Shown: piece after piece, positions 24,380 to 33,900 of the stretch | Layout of the letters: every line of letters begins with the position of its first letter | How positions within the stretch are numbered: position 1 is the stretch's first letter | Source: Lyngbya sp. PCC 8106 | GTDB lineage: Bacteria > Cyanobacteriota > Cyanobacteriia > Cyanobacteriales > Microcoleaceae | DNA: 64,000 nt | Assembly (NCBI RefSeq): GCF_000169095.1 | Contig: NZ_AAVU01000002.1 | Span: forward strand, 62,001-126,000 | Direction of reading: 5' to 3' | Translations under genes and position numbers: made by a program | Notes under the pieces: generated by a model | What the model was told of the DNA's origin: nothing | What the model saw: the letters and a program-made list of their open reading frames with translations, nothing else | The model's database searches: none

Positions 24380-25306
24380 ATGCAAATTTATTTTTATAGA
24401 AGAAGCGAACAACAACCCAATTTCGGAGATGAACTCAATGATTGGTTGTGGGAGAAACTGCTTCCAGGTGTATTTGACGATAATGAAACAACTGCCTTTC
24501 TAGGTATTGGAAGTTTACTCAATCATCTCGTCTCCGAACGAGTTCCGAATGCTCGTCAGATAGTCGTTTTCAGTACCGGAGTGGGATATGTGGGCTACAG
24601 TGGAGCCAGCTATAAAGAAGGAATGCCAAAAATAGATGATTCTTGGACAATTTATTGTGTTCGCGGCCCATTCTCGGCTTATAAATTAGGTCTTCCTCCC
24701 GAATACGCAGTTACAGACGGGGCGGTTTTGGTCAGACGAGTATTTAAACCCACAGAACCCAAACGCTACAAATATAGCTATATGCCCCACTTTACCCAAT
24801 CGATACATGGGGGACAAAGCTGGAGCGAAGTTTGTCAGCTAGCGGGAGTCAACTACATTGATGCTCGCTGGCCGATCGAGAAAGTTCTCACCCAAATTAG
24901 CCAAACCGAAGTTCTGCTCACAGAAGCCTTACACGGTGCGATCATCGCCGATAGTTTGCGAGTCCCTTGGATTTGCATTCAAACGGCTTTAGAAAGGCTG
25001 TTACCCTTTAAATGGCAAGATTGGTGTGAGTCGATACAAGTCGCCTACCGACCCTATGGATTAATGGAGTTACGAGATCTAAAGCCTCAACAGGGAATCT
25101 GGAAAATTCGGGGCAGTCGAGCGGCAATTATGACATCTCTGACTCACCACCACAACAAACAAAAAACGGCCGAGAAAATGATAGATTTGACTCAGAGAGT
25201 GCAACCTAATCTCAGCGATGATGCTCATATTGAGGGACTCACGATTGAGTTGGAGACTCGCCTGGAACGATTTAAGCAGGATGTGCAAGCCGGTAAATTT
25301 AGTTAA
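24380..25306 (+). CDS. Polysaccharide pyruvyltransferase family protein
   Basis: A 308-residue protein of the CsaB/WcaK type. NFGDELNDWLWEKLLPG at the start is the family's N-terminal signature. CVRGPFSAYKLGL, VTDGAVLV and LLTEALHGAIIADSLRVPWI (the conserved His-Gly near the active site) follow. Members add ketal pyruvate from phosphoenolpyruvate to sugars. The C-terminus (about 250-308) is charged and helical. Within this locus it suggests a pyruvylated, acidic glycan. A transferase of related fold with another donor cannot be excluded. Confidence 0.85.
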   Translation: MQIYFYRRSEQQPNFGDELNDWLWEKLLPGVFDDNETTAFLGIGSLLNHLVSERVPNARQIVVFSTGVGYVGYSGASYKEGMPKIDDSWTIYCVRGPFSAYKLGLPPEYAVTDGAVLVRRVFKPTEPKRYKYSYMPHFTQSIHGGQSWSEVCQLAGVNYIDARWPIEKVLTQISQTEVLLTEALHGAIIADSLRVPWICIQTALERLLPFKWQDWCESIQVAYRPYGLMELRDLKPQQGIWKIRGSRAAIMTSLTHHHNKQKTAEKMIDLTQRVQPNLSDDAHIEGLTIELETRLERFKQDVQAGKFS

Positions 25307-25436
25307 CATCGAGTTGGCATCGGCGGGTCTGCATTGAATCAAAGTAATCAGTGACTAGCGGTAAACTCAAGCTTCTGTCAATCGCTCGTCTACCCAACTA
25401 GCCCATCCAAAACCGAGAAAGGAGGATGCGTACTTC

Positions 25437-26621
25437 GTGAAGATTTCAGTTGTAGTCGGAGATCTCTCTAGCAGCGGTGCAGGGCGATGGGGAGGAGCAG
25501 TACGCCCCTTTTTATTATCTCAAGCCCTTCAGCAACTTAACCTTGAGGTAGAAATGGTTGGCTTTGTGCAGAACGAGGATCAGCCAGTCACTACGAATAC
25601 CCAAATTCCGATTATTTCAGTTCCGAGAAAACACAACTTTTATCCGCAATTCTTCATTTCAGCCCAGCAGTTGCTTCGTCAAATTACAGGCGATATCATT
25701 TATGCTTATAAGCCCAAACCCACGAGTTGGGGTTTATCTTTAATCAAAAAATGGCAAACTCATCGTCCGGTAATTTTAGATATTGATGACTGGGAGTTAA
25801 GTTGGCATGGAGGAGATCAGTGGAAATATAGCCCCACTTTCAGACAACTAGCCCGAGATGTGCTGAAACCCGATGGAGCGTTAAGACAACCGGATTATCC
25901 TTTTTATCTAAAGTGGATGGAGAGTCTAGTCTCAAAAGCAGATGTGATTACCACTCACAACCAATTTCTGCAAAAACGCTTTGGTGGGGTTTATGTGCCG
26001 AATGGTAAAGATGTTCACCTTTTTGATCCGGCAAAATACAACCCCCAAGACAGTCGATCACGTTATGGTTTGAGTGAATATCGCATTCTGATGTTTCCCG
26101 GCGCGCCCCGACCTTACAAAGGCGTTGAAGATGTTTTAATGGCTTTAGATCGCCTCGATCAACCTGACTTGAGACTTGTTATCGTCGGTGGCAGTCCATA
26201 CGATAATTACGACCAAGAGTTGACGGATAAATGGGGACGTTGGATCATTAAAATACCCAAGTCACCGTCTACAGAAATGCCAGGAATTGTGGCAGCAGCT
26301 CATATTATTGTCATTCCGCAGCGAGATAGTCCTGCGGCTCAAGCTCAATTTCCATTAAAGTTAACCGATGGCATGGCAATGGCTAAACCCATTTTGTCCA
26401 CGCGAGTGGGAGATATTCCCGAAATTTTAGGAGATACAGGTTACATCGTTGATCCGGAGTCTCCTGAGCAACTAGCTGAAAGTATTCAATCTATCTTCAC
26501 TCACTGGGAAGAAGCTGAAGCTAAAGGAAAACAAGCCCGACTAAAATGCACAGCCCAGTATAGCTTGGAAGCAATGTCAGCTATCCTATCAGATGTAATT
26601 GCCAAAGTCTCAAGTCAATAG
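25437..26621 (+). CDS. GT4-family glycosyltransferase
   Basis: A 394-residue GT-B enzyme. GTG 25437 is the start, with AGGAGG about 11 bases upstream. The N-terminal domain starts MKISVVVGDLSSSGAGRWGG. VILDIDDWELSW and VITTHNQFLQKRFGGVYVPNGKD mark the domain linker. The C-terminal domain has MFPGAPRPYKGVEDVLMALD and the donor-binding region IIVIPQRDSPAAQAQFPLKLTDGMAMAKPIL followed by TRVGDIPEIL. Sugar specificity unknown. It sits between the pyruvyltransferase-like gene and the ABC exporter. Confidence 0.85.
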   Translation: MKISVVVGDLSSSGAGRWGGAVRPFLLSQALQQLNLEVEMVGFVQNEDQPVTTNTQIPIISVPRKHNFYPQFFISAQQLLRQITGDIIYAYKPKPTSWGLSLIKKWQTHRPVILDIDDWELSWHGGDQWKYSPTFRQLARDVLKPDGALRQPDYPFYLKWMESLVSKADVITTHNQFLQKRFGGVYVPNGKDVHLFDPAKYNPQDSRSRYGLSEYRILMFPGAPRPYKGVEDVLMALDRLDQPDLRLVIVGGSPYDNYDQELTDKWGRWIIKIPKSPSTEMPGIVAAAHIIVIPQRDSPAAQAQFPLKLTDGMAMAKPILSTRVGDIPEILGDTGYIVDPESPEQLAESIQSIFTHWEEAEAKGKQARLKCTAQYSLEAMSAILSDVIAKVSSQ

Positions 26622-26691
26622 AGGCTAGCTCTTACGGTTAAAATGAGAAAATGATTAGAGTTTTTTCTAGATCAAAAAGGATAATCGCTAT

Positions 26692-28698
26692 ATGTCACCC
26701 AATCTTAGATTTCTTCTTGAATATGCAAAACGCTATCCCCTCAGAATTCTGGTGACGATTATCCTGGGATTTTCCGGAGCAATTTTTAATGGGGTGAGTA
26801 CAACGCTAATTGTTCCTGTGGTTCTCACCTTCTTAGAACAAGATATCCAACTGACCACAGAAGCTCCCTTAATTAAGGCGATTGTATCACCATTTGATGC
26901 CGTACCAGAACAATATCGCTTGGGGGTAATGGCGGGAGCAATTGTACTCGCAATTGTCTTAAAAAATTTGATGACCTATGTGGGAAATTTGACGTCTAAT
27001 TCTCTGAGCCGAAGTCTCGTCTGCGATCTCAAAGAAGATGGTGTGCGGTTGCTGTTAGATGTCGATATCGACTACCACTCGAAATCACAGCTTGGAGATA
27101 TAATGAGTCGTCTGTCTAATGAAGTGGCGAGAACTTCATCGGCAATTAGTACGTTAATTCAATTTTTTACCGTTTCAAGTACCCTCTTAATTTATGGAAT
27201 TATTCTAATTTCTATTTCCTGGGAATTAACTTTGGCTTCTACGATTTTAATTGGATTGGTCACGATCTCAAATCAGTTTTTTATCCGATACTCTAAACGC
27301 CTGGGGGAACTACTCAGTGAAGCTTCTCGGGCATATTCAATTGCCATGATTGAGATTTTGAGTGGAATTCGTTTTGTGAAATCAGCAGCAAGTGAGGAGC
27401 AGGAATATACTCGTATCAAGAAGTTGATTCGAGATCGGGAGAAAATTGCTTTTAGAAATCAAGTCAATGAATCAGCGATCGCTCCTCTCAACGAAGTCAC
27501 AAGTATTATTGCTATTCTAGCCATTGTAGCCATTGGTCGGGTATTTTTTGCAGATCGAATTGAAGCTCTTTCTACAATTATTTTAACTTATCTTTTTATT
27601 CTCTTTCGCTCTCTTCCCTTACTGACAAATTTGAATGGAGTTCGCAGCAGATTTGCTAATTCTTATGCAGGTGTTGAATTGGTTAAAGACTTCCTAAATC
27701 GGAAAAATAAACCGATTATGAGTAATGGAACAATAGCCTACAACGGGATTAAAGAGGGAATTCATTTGCAGAATATTTCCTTCGCTTATCCAGACCATGA
27801 TACTCTTGTGTTGAAAAATATTGATATTTTTATTCCCCGGGGAACGACATTAGCTTTAGTGGGCGGATCGGGTGCAGGAAAATCAACCTTAGCCGATCTA
27901 ATTCCTCGATTTTATGACCCAACTCAAGGCAACATTACAATCGATGGGGTTGATCAGCGGCAATTCGATCTCAGAAGCTTGAGAACAGCGATGGGAATTG
28001 TGAGTCAAGATACTTTCCTCTTTAATGCCTCAGTTTATAACAACATTGCCTATGTAAAGCCCGATGCGACAGAAGAACAAGTTATTAAAGCTGTAGAACA
28101 AGCCAATGCCTACGAGTTTATTATCCAGTTATCTGAGGGATTTGAGACGAAAATAGGCGATCGCGGCGTGCTACTTTCAGGAGGACAACGACAGCGAATT
28201 TCGATCGCACGAGCTTTACTCCGAAATCCAGAAATCTTAATCTTGGATGAGGCAACTAGTGCATTGGATACAGTCTCCGAACGATTGGTACAAGAAGCTA
28301 TCGAAGATCTTAGTCATGATCGGACAACAATTGTAATTGCTCACCGCCTCTCCACTGTACAAAAAGCTGATCAAATCGCAGTATTAGAAAAAGGACAAGT
28401 TGTAGAGCTAGGGAGTCATAATGAATTATTGTCAAAAGGAGGTCAATATGCTCGTCTATATTCAATGCAATTTGCGGATGAGGCGGAACGAGATCGAGCC
28501 ATTATCCGCAGTTCCTATGAAGTCCGATCCCGCTTAAATCCTTTGATTGGCTTTCTTCAGCTACTTGCTGATGATTTGTTGGATGATCCCGATGAACGCT
28601 CTGAATTGATCAATGAGTCCTATCGCTCCGCAAGTCATATTCTTGAAAGTTTGGAATTTATAGAAGACAGTGTTAAACTACGAATTGATAGGAAATAG
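26692..28698 (+). CDS. MsbA-like ABC exporter with a histidine-less HisKA-like C-terminal tail
   Basis: A 668-residue half-transporter. Six membrane helices occupy about 15-320. The nucleotide-binding domain has Walker A GGSGAGKST (391-399), LSGGQRQRISIARALL from 495, Walker B ILILDEATSALD and the H-loop IAHRLST. It probably flips or exports a lipid-linked glycan made by the neighbours. The last 63 residues (606-668) are extra to the family. RSSYEVRSRLNPLIGFLQLL, a DPDER turn and a second helix copy the HisKA two-helix dimerisation domain (compare SHELRTPLNAIIGF), but with Tyr609 in place of the phospho-accepting His. No ATPase kinase domain follows, so a pure dimerisation or docking role is likely. 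Confidence 0.9.
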   Translation: MSPNLRFLLEYAKRYPLRILVTIILGFSGAIFNGVSTTLIVPVVLTFLEQDIQLTTEAPLIKAIVSPFDAVPEQYRLGVMAGAIVLAIVLKNLMTYVGNLTSNSLSRSLVCDLKEDGVRLLLDVDIDYHSKSQLGDIMSRLSNEVARTSSAISTLIQFFTVSSTLLIYGIILISISWELTLASTILIGLVTISNQFFIRYSKRLGELLSEASRAYSIAMIEILSGIRFVKSAASEEQEYTRIKKLIRDREKIAFRNQVNESAIAPLNEVTSIIAILAIVAIGRVFFADRIEALSTIILTYLFILFRSLPLLTNLNGVRSRFANSYAGVELVKDFLNRKNKPIMSNGTIAYNGIKEGIHLQNISFAYPDHDTLVLKNIDIFIPRGTTLALVGGSGAGKSTLADLIPRFYDPTQGNITIDGVDQRQFDLRSLRTAMGIVSQDTFLFNASVYNNIAYVKPDATEEQVIKAVEQANAYEFIIQLSEGFETKIGDRGVLLSGGQRQRISIARALLRNPEILILDEATSALDTVSERLVQEAIEDLSHDRTTIVIAHRLSTVQKADQIAVLEKGQVVELGSHNELLSKGGQYARLYSMQFADEAERDRAIIRSSYEVRSRLNPLIGFLQLLADDLLDDPDERSELINESYRSASHILESLEFIEDSVKLRIDRK

Positions 28699-28832
28699 TT
28701 TGATTTGAAAAGATTAAGTTTTTTGAAAGAGATTTATACTAAATCTATATTGACTCTCTTTCATAATCTTCAACGTAATTGACTTCGGTGTTTGCACTAA
28801 TAATCAAAGTCTGTTAATAAATCTTAAAAAAG

Positions 28833-29828
28833 ATGGATGGAATTTGTACACTTGCTAACGACAAAGTTTATGATCAGCTCCTTGCCCTTTTAAATAGTAT
28901 TGAGGCAAATCATGGAGCTGATATACCCGTTTGTATTTATCCCTACGACGACAATATAGAGCAAATAACGGCTGAAATTGCTCATCGGCCTCAAGTCCAA
29001 ATTTACAATGATTCTGATTCAATCGAACGATGGGATCAGTTTTTTCGGGATGTTTGGGATGCTCACCCTAACGCTCATCAACGCCGACAAGAACGGGGAT
29101 TTGTTCCCTATTATAGGTTTGGTCATCATCGCCCTTTTTGTGCCTTTGATGGGCCGTTTGATCGGTTTCTTTACATCGATGCAGACGCTCTACTCATGGC
29201 ACCTGCTGATCCGATTTTTGAGCAACTCAATCAGAATGACTGGGTTGTTTATGACTTTCAATACAAGGATATCGGTCATGTTTATGATGTCGATTCTGCT
29301 CAACTGAATCAATTATTTTCTCCCGAACAGATTCAATCTTCGATCTTTTGTTCAGGGCTTTATGCTTCTAGAAAAGGGATATTTGATTCTGAAAAAACCG
29401 ATCACTTGCTTAAACAGTTGCGGGAAGGAGAAGCAGAGGTTTTGTATATTTGGGCAGCTGATCAACCAATTCTTAATTATATGGTAATGAGATCCGGTTT
29501 AAAAGTCTATAATTTGGCTTTGAATTTACCCCCAGGTGATATTACAGGAAATAGCGTTACTTCTTCTCATTTCCAAGAAAAAGATCATCTTATTTATGAT
29601 CACGGTAAACGTTTAACCTATCTGCATTATATTGGGATATCTTCTAAAGTTTTTGCGCGAGTTTGTGACGGAGAAAATTTAGATTTTCCCTATCGAGATG
29701 TCTTTTTACATTATCGCTATTTACACGAACCCGAAAAACAACCGCAATTTAATTCAAAACCCCAACCGTACAACCAACCCCCCAGCTTCTTCCAACGAGC
29801 TTTGAAGAAGTTAAAGTTCACCCGTTAA
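28833..29828 (+). CDS. GT8-like glycosyltransferase, Npun_R2821/R2822 type (copy 1)
   Basis: A 331-residue protein. MDGICTLANDKVYDQLLALLNSIE opens a GT-A fold. FDRFLYIDADALLM carries the DxD metal/nucleotide motif, and FCSGLYASRKGIFD and WAADQPILNYMVM are conserved blocks of this cyanobacterial group. TYLHYIGI near residue 270 gives the His used in GT8 enzymes. The C-terminus is Pro/Lys-rich. It is paired in tandem with a diverged paralogue 14 bp downstream. Sugar and acceptor unknown. Confidence 0.75.
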   Translation: MDGICTLANDKVYDQLLALLNSIEANHGADIPVCIYPYDDNIEQITAEIAHRPQVQIYNDSDSIERWDQFFRDVWDAHPNAHQRRQERGFVPYYRFGHHRPFCAFDGPFDRFLYIDADALLMAPADPIFEQLNQNDWVVYDFQYKDIGHVYDVDSAQLNQLFSPEQIQSSIFCSGLYASRKGIFDSEKTDHLLKQLREGEAEVLYIWAADQPILNYMVMRSGLKVYNLALNLPPGDITGNSVTSSHFQEKDHLIYDHGKRLTYLHYIGISSKVFARVCDGENLDFPYRDVFLHYRYLHEPEKQPQFNSKPQPYNQPPSFFQRALKKLKFTR

Positions 29829-29842
29829 CTGAGGATACTTTT

Positions 29843-30760
29843 ATGATTCGCGGTATTTATATTGTCGCTAATGATCGGGTAATTGAACAGACGATAGCAC
29901 TTCTCAATAGTGTTCGTTTTTATGACTCAGAAACTCCGATTATTTTGATTCCTTTTGATGAAAATCATCAGCAGGTTGCTGAAGCAATTACTGAGAAATA
30001 TAATGTTAAAACCTTTGAAGATCTAGAATTTTTAAGTCAACTCTGTAACCGTTTGCATAGTATTTTTGGTCAAGATTTTTTCAATAATCCGAATAAACAT
30101 CGCAAACAAGCGTGTTGGTTTGGGCCATTCGATGAATTTCTGTATCTTGATACTGATATCGTGGTTTTTGAAAAAATTATTGACAACCTGAACTATTTTA
30201 ATCATTATGACTTTCTCTGTTGTGACTATCAGCACAAAGGTGGAATTGAAAATGTCTTCACCCCTAAAGTTTTAGAAGATGGAATTTTTACCGAAGATGA
30301 ATGCAAAGATATCTTTAATAGTGGGCTATGGGCTTCTAAAAAAGGTTTGTTTTCTCTAGAGGATTTATATCAAACTTTTGAGGAATGTTCATCCCATCCC
30401 GAATATTTTGACTTTTCCCAAAAAACCACTGATCAACCGATCTTTAATTATCTCATTTTAAAGCGAATTCCTCGACGATTTAATATTGTGAATCGACCCG
30501 GAAAAGCACCGGGAAGTTGGGGGGGAAGCCCACATTTTCAACGACAGGGTAATCAACTTTTTGATCCAAAATTGAATCAAACACTGCAATATCTTCACTG
30601 GGCGGGAATTAAAATAGAACCCGGATGTCCCTATTGGGATATTTGGGAAGATTACCGCTATCTTGATGAACCCAAACCACCTTCAGTGATAAAAAACGAA
30701 CCAAAAACAGACTGGAAAGGAAACATCGTCAACAAAATCAAAAAAGTTTTTAAGTCATAG
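29843..30760 (+). CDS. GT8-like glycosyltransferase, Npun_R2821/R2822 type (copy 2)
   Basis: A 305-residue paralogue of the preceding protein. GIYIVANDRVIEQTIALLNS matches the first block, FDEFLYLDTDIVVFEK has the DxD, and FNSGLWASKKGLF and TTDQPIFNYLIL match the later blocks. LQYLHWAGIK corresponds to the C-terminal His block. GGSPHFQRQGNQLFD matches SSHFQEKDHLIYD in copy 1. The tandem pair with a 14-bp gap suggests two consecutive sugar additions or a heterodimer. The basic C-terminus may bind the membrane. Confidence 0.75.
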   Translation: MIRGIYIVANDRVIEQTIALLNSVRFYDSETPIILIPFDENHQQVAEAITEKYNVKTFEDLEFLSQLCNRLHSIFGQDFFNNPNKHRKQACWFGPFDEFLYLDTDIVVFEKIIDNLNYFNHYDFLCCDYQHKGGIENVFTPKVLEDGIFTEDECKDIFNSGLWASKKGLFSLEDLYQTFEECSSHPEYFDFSQKTTDQPIFNYLILKRIPRRFNIVNRPGKAPGSWGGSPHFQRQGNQLFDPKLNQTLQYLHWAGIKIEPGCPYWDIWEDYRYLDEPKPPSVIKNEPKTDWKGNIVNKIKKVFKS

Positions 30761-30797
30761 TCTTGTCAGTTTATACCTTTATTCAGGGAAATTTTCG

Positions 30798-31715
30798 ATG
30801 AACAAAAAAGTTGTATTTGTTTTAGGCATTGGTCGTTCAGGTTCTACACTACTGAACTATATCTTAGGAAGCCATCCCGACTGCTTTGACTTAAATGAAA
30901 TTAGTAAACTTCCCGAAATTTATCAGAACCGCCAACGTCATCAAGATTTCTGGGAAGGACCCGGAAAATTTTGGGAAGAAAAGTTTAATCCCGAAGAAAT
31001 AAAAATGCTGATAGCAGGATTAAGTAATCATCGAATTAATCCTTCTATTCCGTTGAAAATTGAGAGATTGGTTCGAGAAACGGTGGGAAACGATCAGATT
31101 CTCAATCCCTATTCATTAATGTTTTCAAAGCTTGATAAACAAGTATTGATAGACTCCTCAAAATATGTAGATTGGGTGTCTAAGAAACTGCAAGCTAAAG
31201 AATTTCGTTCGGGACAAATAGACGGCTATTTAATTCATTTAATTCGAGATGGTCGCGCGGTTCTAAACTCTTATCTACGATGGGATAAAAATATGACTGT
31301 CGAAGATTTTAGCAAAAGATGGTCTACTTTAATGAAAGAGGATCAAAAGTATTTTGAACAGTTCCCATCCGAACGTAAAATGCTTGTTCGCTATGAAGAA
31401 CTTGCGAGTGAACCGGAAGCTACAATTCAAAAAATCTGTAAAATGCTAGGGATAGAATTCCAAGCGGAGATGCTCGAATATTGGAAATACGATCATTTAG
31501 GAATTACGGGAAACTTTGGGACTCGTTCGCTCATTGCTAAATATAAAGGTCAAGAAACAGAGAGTAAAGTTGAAAAAGTTCATGGTAATTACTACGAGAA
31601 ACAAGGATTTAAAATCAAGTTAGATTTACGATGGAAAAATGAACTAGACTCTGAAAAAATTGAACAATTTTATAGCTTGACTAATAGTTTGAATAAATCC
31701 TATGAATGGGATTAA
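30798..31715 (+). CDS. Sulfotransferase family protein (1 of 3)
   Basis: A 305-residue cytosolic transferase that uses PAPS as sulfate donor. VVFVLGIGRSGSTLLNYIL gives the 5'-phosphosulfate P-loop at 10-19. LIHLIRDGRAVLNSYLRW is the 3'-phosphate-binding block. LVRYEELASEPEATIQKICKMLGI is the conserved helix after it. AGGGA lies near the ATG. It belongs to the glycan cluster and probably sulfates a sugar or lipid-linked intermediate. Confidence 0.85.
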   Translation: MNKKVVFVLGIGRSGSTLLNYILGSHPDCFDLNEISKLPEIYQNRQRHQDFWEGPGKFWEEKFNPEEIKMLIAGLSNHRINPSIPLKIERLVRETVGNDQILNPYSLMFSKLDKQVLIDSSKYVDWVSKKLQAKEFRSGQIDGYLIHLIRDGRAVLNSYLRWDKNMTVEDFSKRWSTLMKEDQKYFEQFPSERKMLVRYEELASEPEATIQKICKMLGIEFQAEMLEYWKYDHLGITGNFGTRSLIAKYKGQETESKVEKVHGNYYEKQGFKIKLDLRWKNELDSEKIEQFYSLTNSLNKSYEWD

Positions 31716-31799
31716 ATATCCTGAAGCAGCACTTTCAAAATAGCCAAATCAGTCAAAGTAAAATAGAAATAGACTTGTCATTAATTTGAATAGACGAAA

Positions 31800-32717
31800 A
31801 TGAAAAGTACAAAACAACCTTCTTTCTTTATTGTCGGAGCGCCGAAGTGTGGAACAACAGCAACTTGTAGATATCTAGCTCAACATCCTGAACTGTTTAT
31901 TCCTCCTCAAAAAGAACTTTATTATTTTGATTTTGATTTACATTCACAGCCCAAATTAGAAAGCTTTGAGCAATATTTAAGCTTTTTTGAACCGGGAAAG
32001 GGAAAAATTTGTGGAGAAGGTTCTACGAGTTATCTCAGAAGTCAGGAAGCACCAAAAGCGATTTATGATTTTAATCCTGATGCTAAAATTATTATTATGT
32101 TGAGAGAACCTGTTTCCCTACTGTATTCCCTTCATAGTCAACGCTTGTATGATGGAAATGAAACGATTCAAGACTTTAAACAGGTTTTAGCAGCAGAACT
32201 CGACAGCGATCATAATGTGATCATTAGAGAACATCGAAATAAAGAATTTTTTACCTATCGAGATGTGGTTAAATTTTCAGAACAGATAGAACGTTATTTT
32301 GATCTTTTTGGAAAAGAACAAGTTTTAGTGATTTTTTATGAGGATTTTAATCAAGATACATCAAAAACTTTTCAAGAAATTTTAAATTTTTTAGAAGTTA
32401 CTCCTGACTTTCAACCGGAATTTGTGCGAGTGAATTCTAATAAAACAGTTAAAAGTAGATTTTTATTAAATTTAGTCAAATATCCACCCTCAAAACTGCT
32501 AGAAATTGGTAAATATTTTATTCCTTTACCTCAAGCGACTAGACGAGCCATTTTAGAAGGAATTAAAGAAAAAGTAAAAAGAGCAAATACTCAGTTTAAA
32601 CCTCGCTCATCTTTAGATCCTGAACTAAAGAAAACGCTTCAAAAAGAATTTACTCCTGAGATCAAACGACTTAGCCAGTTACTTGAACGAGACTTAACGC
32701 ATTGGTATCAAAGTTAG
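31800..32717 (+). CDS. Sulfotransferase domain protein (2 of 3)
   Basis: A 305-residue protein of the heparan/N-deacetylase-sulfotransferase-like type. FFIVGAPKCGTTATCRYLAQHP is the 5'-PSB loop. PQKELYYFD continues the first block, and KIIIMLREPVSLLYSLHSQRL is the 3'-PB block. LVIFYEDFNQDTSKTFQEIL is the following helix. It is clearly different from the first sulfotransferase, which suggests a distinct acceptor position. It is co-oriented with the upstream cluster. Confidence 0.88.
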   Translation: MKSTKQPSFFIVGAPKCGTTATCRYLAQHPELFIPPQKELYYFDFDLHSQPKLESFEQYLSFFEPGKGKICGEGSTSYLRSQEAPKAIYDFNPDAKIIIMLREPVSLLYSLHSQRLYDGNETIQDFKQVLAAELDSDHNVIIREHRNKEFFTYRDVVKFSEQIERYFDLFGKEQVLVIFYEDFNQDTSKTFQEILNFLEVTPDFQPEFVRVNSNKTVKSRFLLNLVKYPPSKLLEIGKYFIPLPQATRRAILEGIKEKVKRANTQFKPRSSLDPELKKTLQKEFTPEIKRLSQLLERDLTHWYQS

Positions 32718-32754
32718 TTTAAAATTTTAAGTATTTATCATTAACTCATTTCAA

Positions 32755-33648
32755 TTACTTTAACCAAGCAGATAAATCTCGATCCAGATAATCTTGTAAC
32801 TTCAGAACATCTTCACGGTAGTAGTCTAACAAAACCTGACGTTCTTCAGGAGAAAGGGAAACAGATTGCTTAGATTGGGAGTTTGCAGAAATTAACCAAG
32901 AACGAATTTTTTGTCGTTTTTCCTCAGGTAATAATATTCCTAAAGTTGAGCTAAAAACGGTTTTCAAGGGGTTTTGTTTTCGGAGTAAACGATTGATAAA
33001 ACTATTTTTAGGAATTGATGCAGTTTGATACTTCTGAGATGTGTCGGGTTCAAAATCGGTTGAAACTTCAATAAAGTTGTATATATCTTTCATCATTTTA
33101 ATTGAATCTTGACATAAATCGTTGTATAAATAAACTCGAAATTGCTCAGTTCCAAAGGTATCTTGAAAACTTTTTATAGATTCATAATATAATCCTTTCT
33201 GAAGCTGAAAAGAGGAAGGAGATTGCTGAACTAAAGGGAGAGTTTGTTTACTGTCAATTTCATCTCGTAAGTGCATGAGATAATCTGAAAATGCTCGTTC
33301 AACCGGATGACGCAAAATGACAAAAATTTTGGTATTTGGAATATATTTTTGAATCCGAGGGATAGATGTTTGATAATGAAATAAACAATTGACAGAACCA
33401 TCTCCAATTGCTGATTCATTAGTACATTCTAAGAAGTTCTCAAGGTAATTTTCATAAGAACAGCGCCAAGTCCGTTTTTCATAGTAAGCTTGATTATTAG
33501 CAATCTTTTCTGGAGTTAACTCACTCACTAAAAAATTAGGCTCTTTAACAGTTCCTAAACACACCTGGGGATGCTGTTCTAGATACTTATAAACAGAACT
33601 TGTTCCGGCTTTTTGGAAACCCGCAATTAATAAAGTAGGTAAAGGCAT
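32755..33648 (-). CDS. Sulfotransferase domain protein (3 of 3)
   Basis: Related to the second sulfotransferase. LLIAGFQKAGTSSVYKYLEQHP is the PAPS P-loop, KIFVILRHPVERAFSDYLMHL is the 3'-PB block and FRVYLYNDLCQDSIKMMKDI the later helix. ATG 33648 (MPLPTLLIAGF) is preferred. A TTG 30 bp upstream in frame is an alternative. It is transcribed opposite to the rest of the cluster and convergent with gene 2, so it is separately controlled. It marks the right end of the glycan locus. Confidence 0.87.
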   Translation of the reverse strand: MPLPTLLIAGFQKAGTSSVYKYLEQHPQVCLGTVKEPNFLVSELTPEKIANNQAYYEKRTWRCSYENYLENFLECTNESAIGDGSVNCLFHYQTSIPRIQKYIPNTKIFVILRHPVERAFSDYLMHLRDEIDSKQTLPLVQQSPSSFQLQKGLYYESIKSFQDTFGTEQFRVYLYNDLCQDSIKMMKDIYNFIEVSTDFEPDTSQKYQTASIPKNSFINRLLRKQNPLKTVFSSTLGILLPEEKRQKIRSWLISANSQSKQSVSLSPEERQVLLDYYREDVLKLQDYLDRDLSAWLK

Positions 33649-33900
33649 TTTTAGACAAAGTTGGTTTAACTTTTGCAAGGATTATAATTTTTGATTTTAT
33701 TATAATTATCAAAAATCATGATAAATAAATTCTGCAATAAAAATTTACGCAGATTATTTTGAGATCAGCTTCTATCGTTTAGAAAAAATCAGGAAAAGGG
33801 GATTTAAAATCAATATTTTGCATGAGTTAGCAATCAGCTTTGCTATTACTCTAGCAAGTTTATCCCTTTCCTTAAACCCAAAAGCCCCTCGATATTTTCT

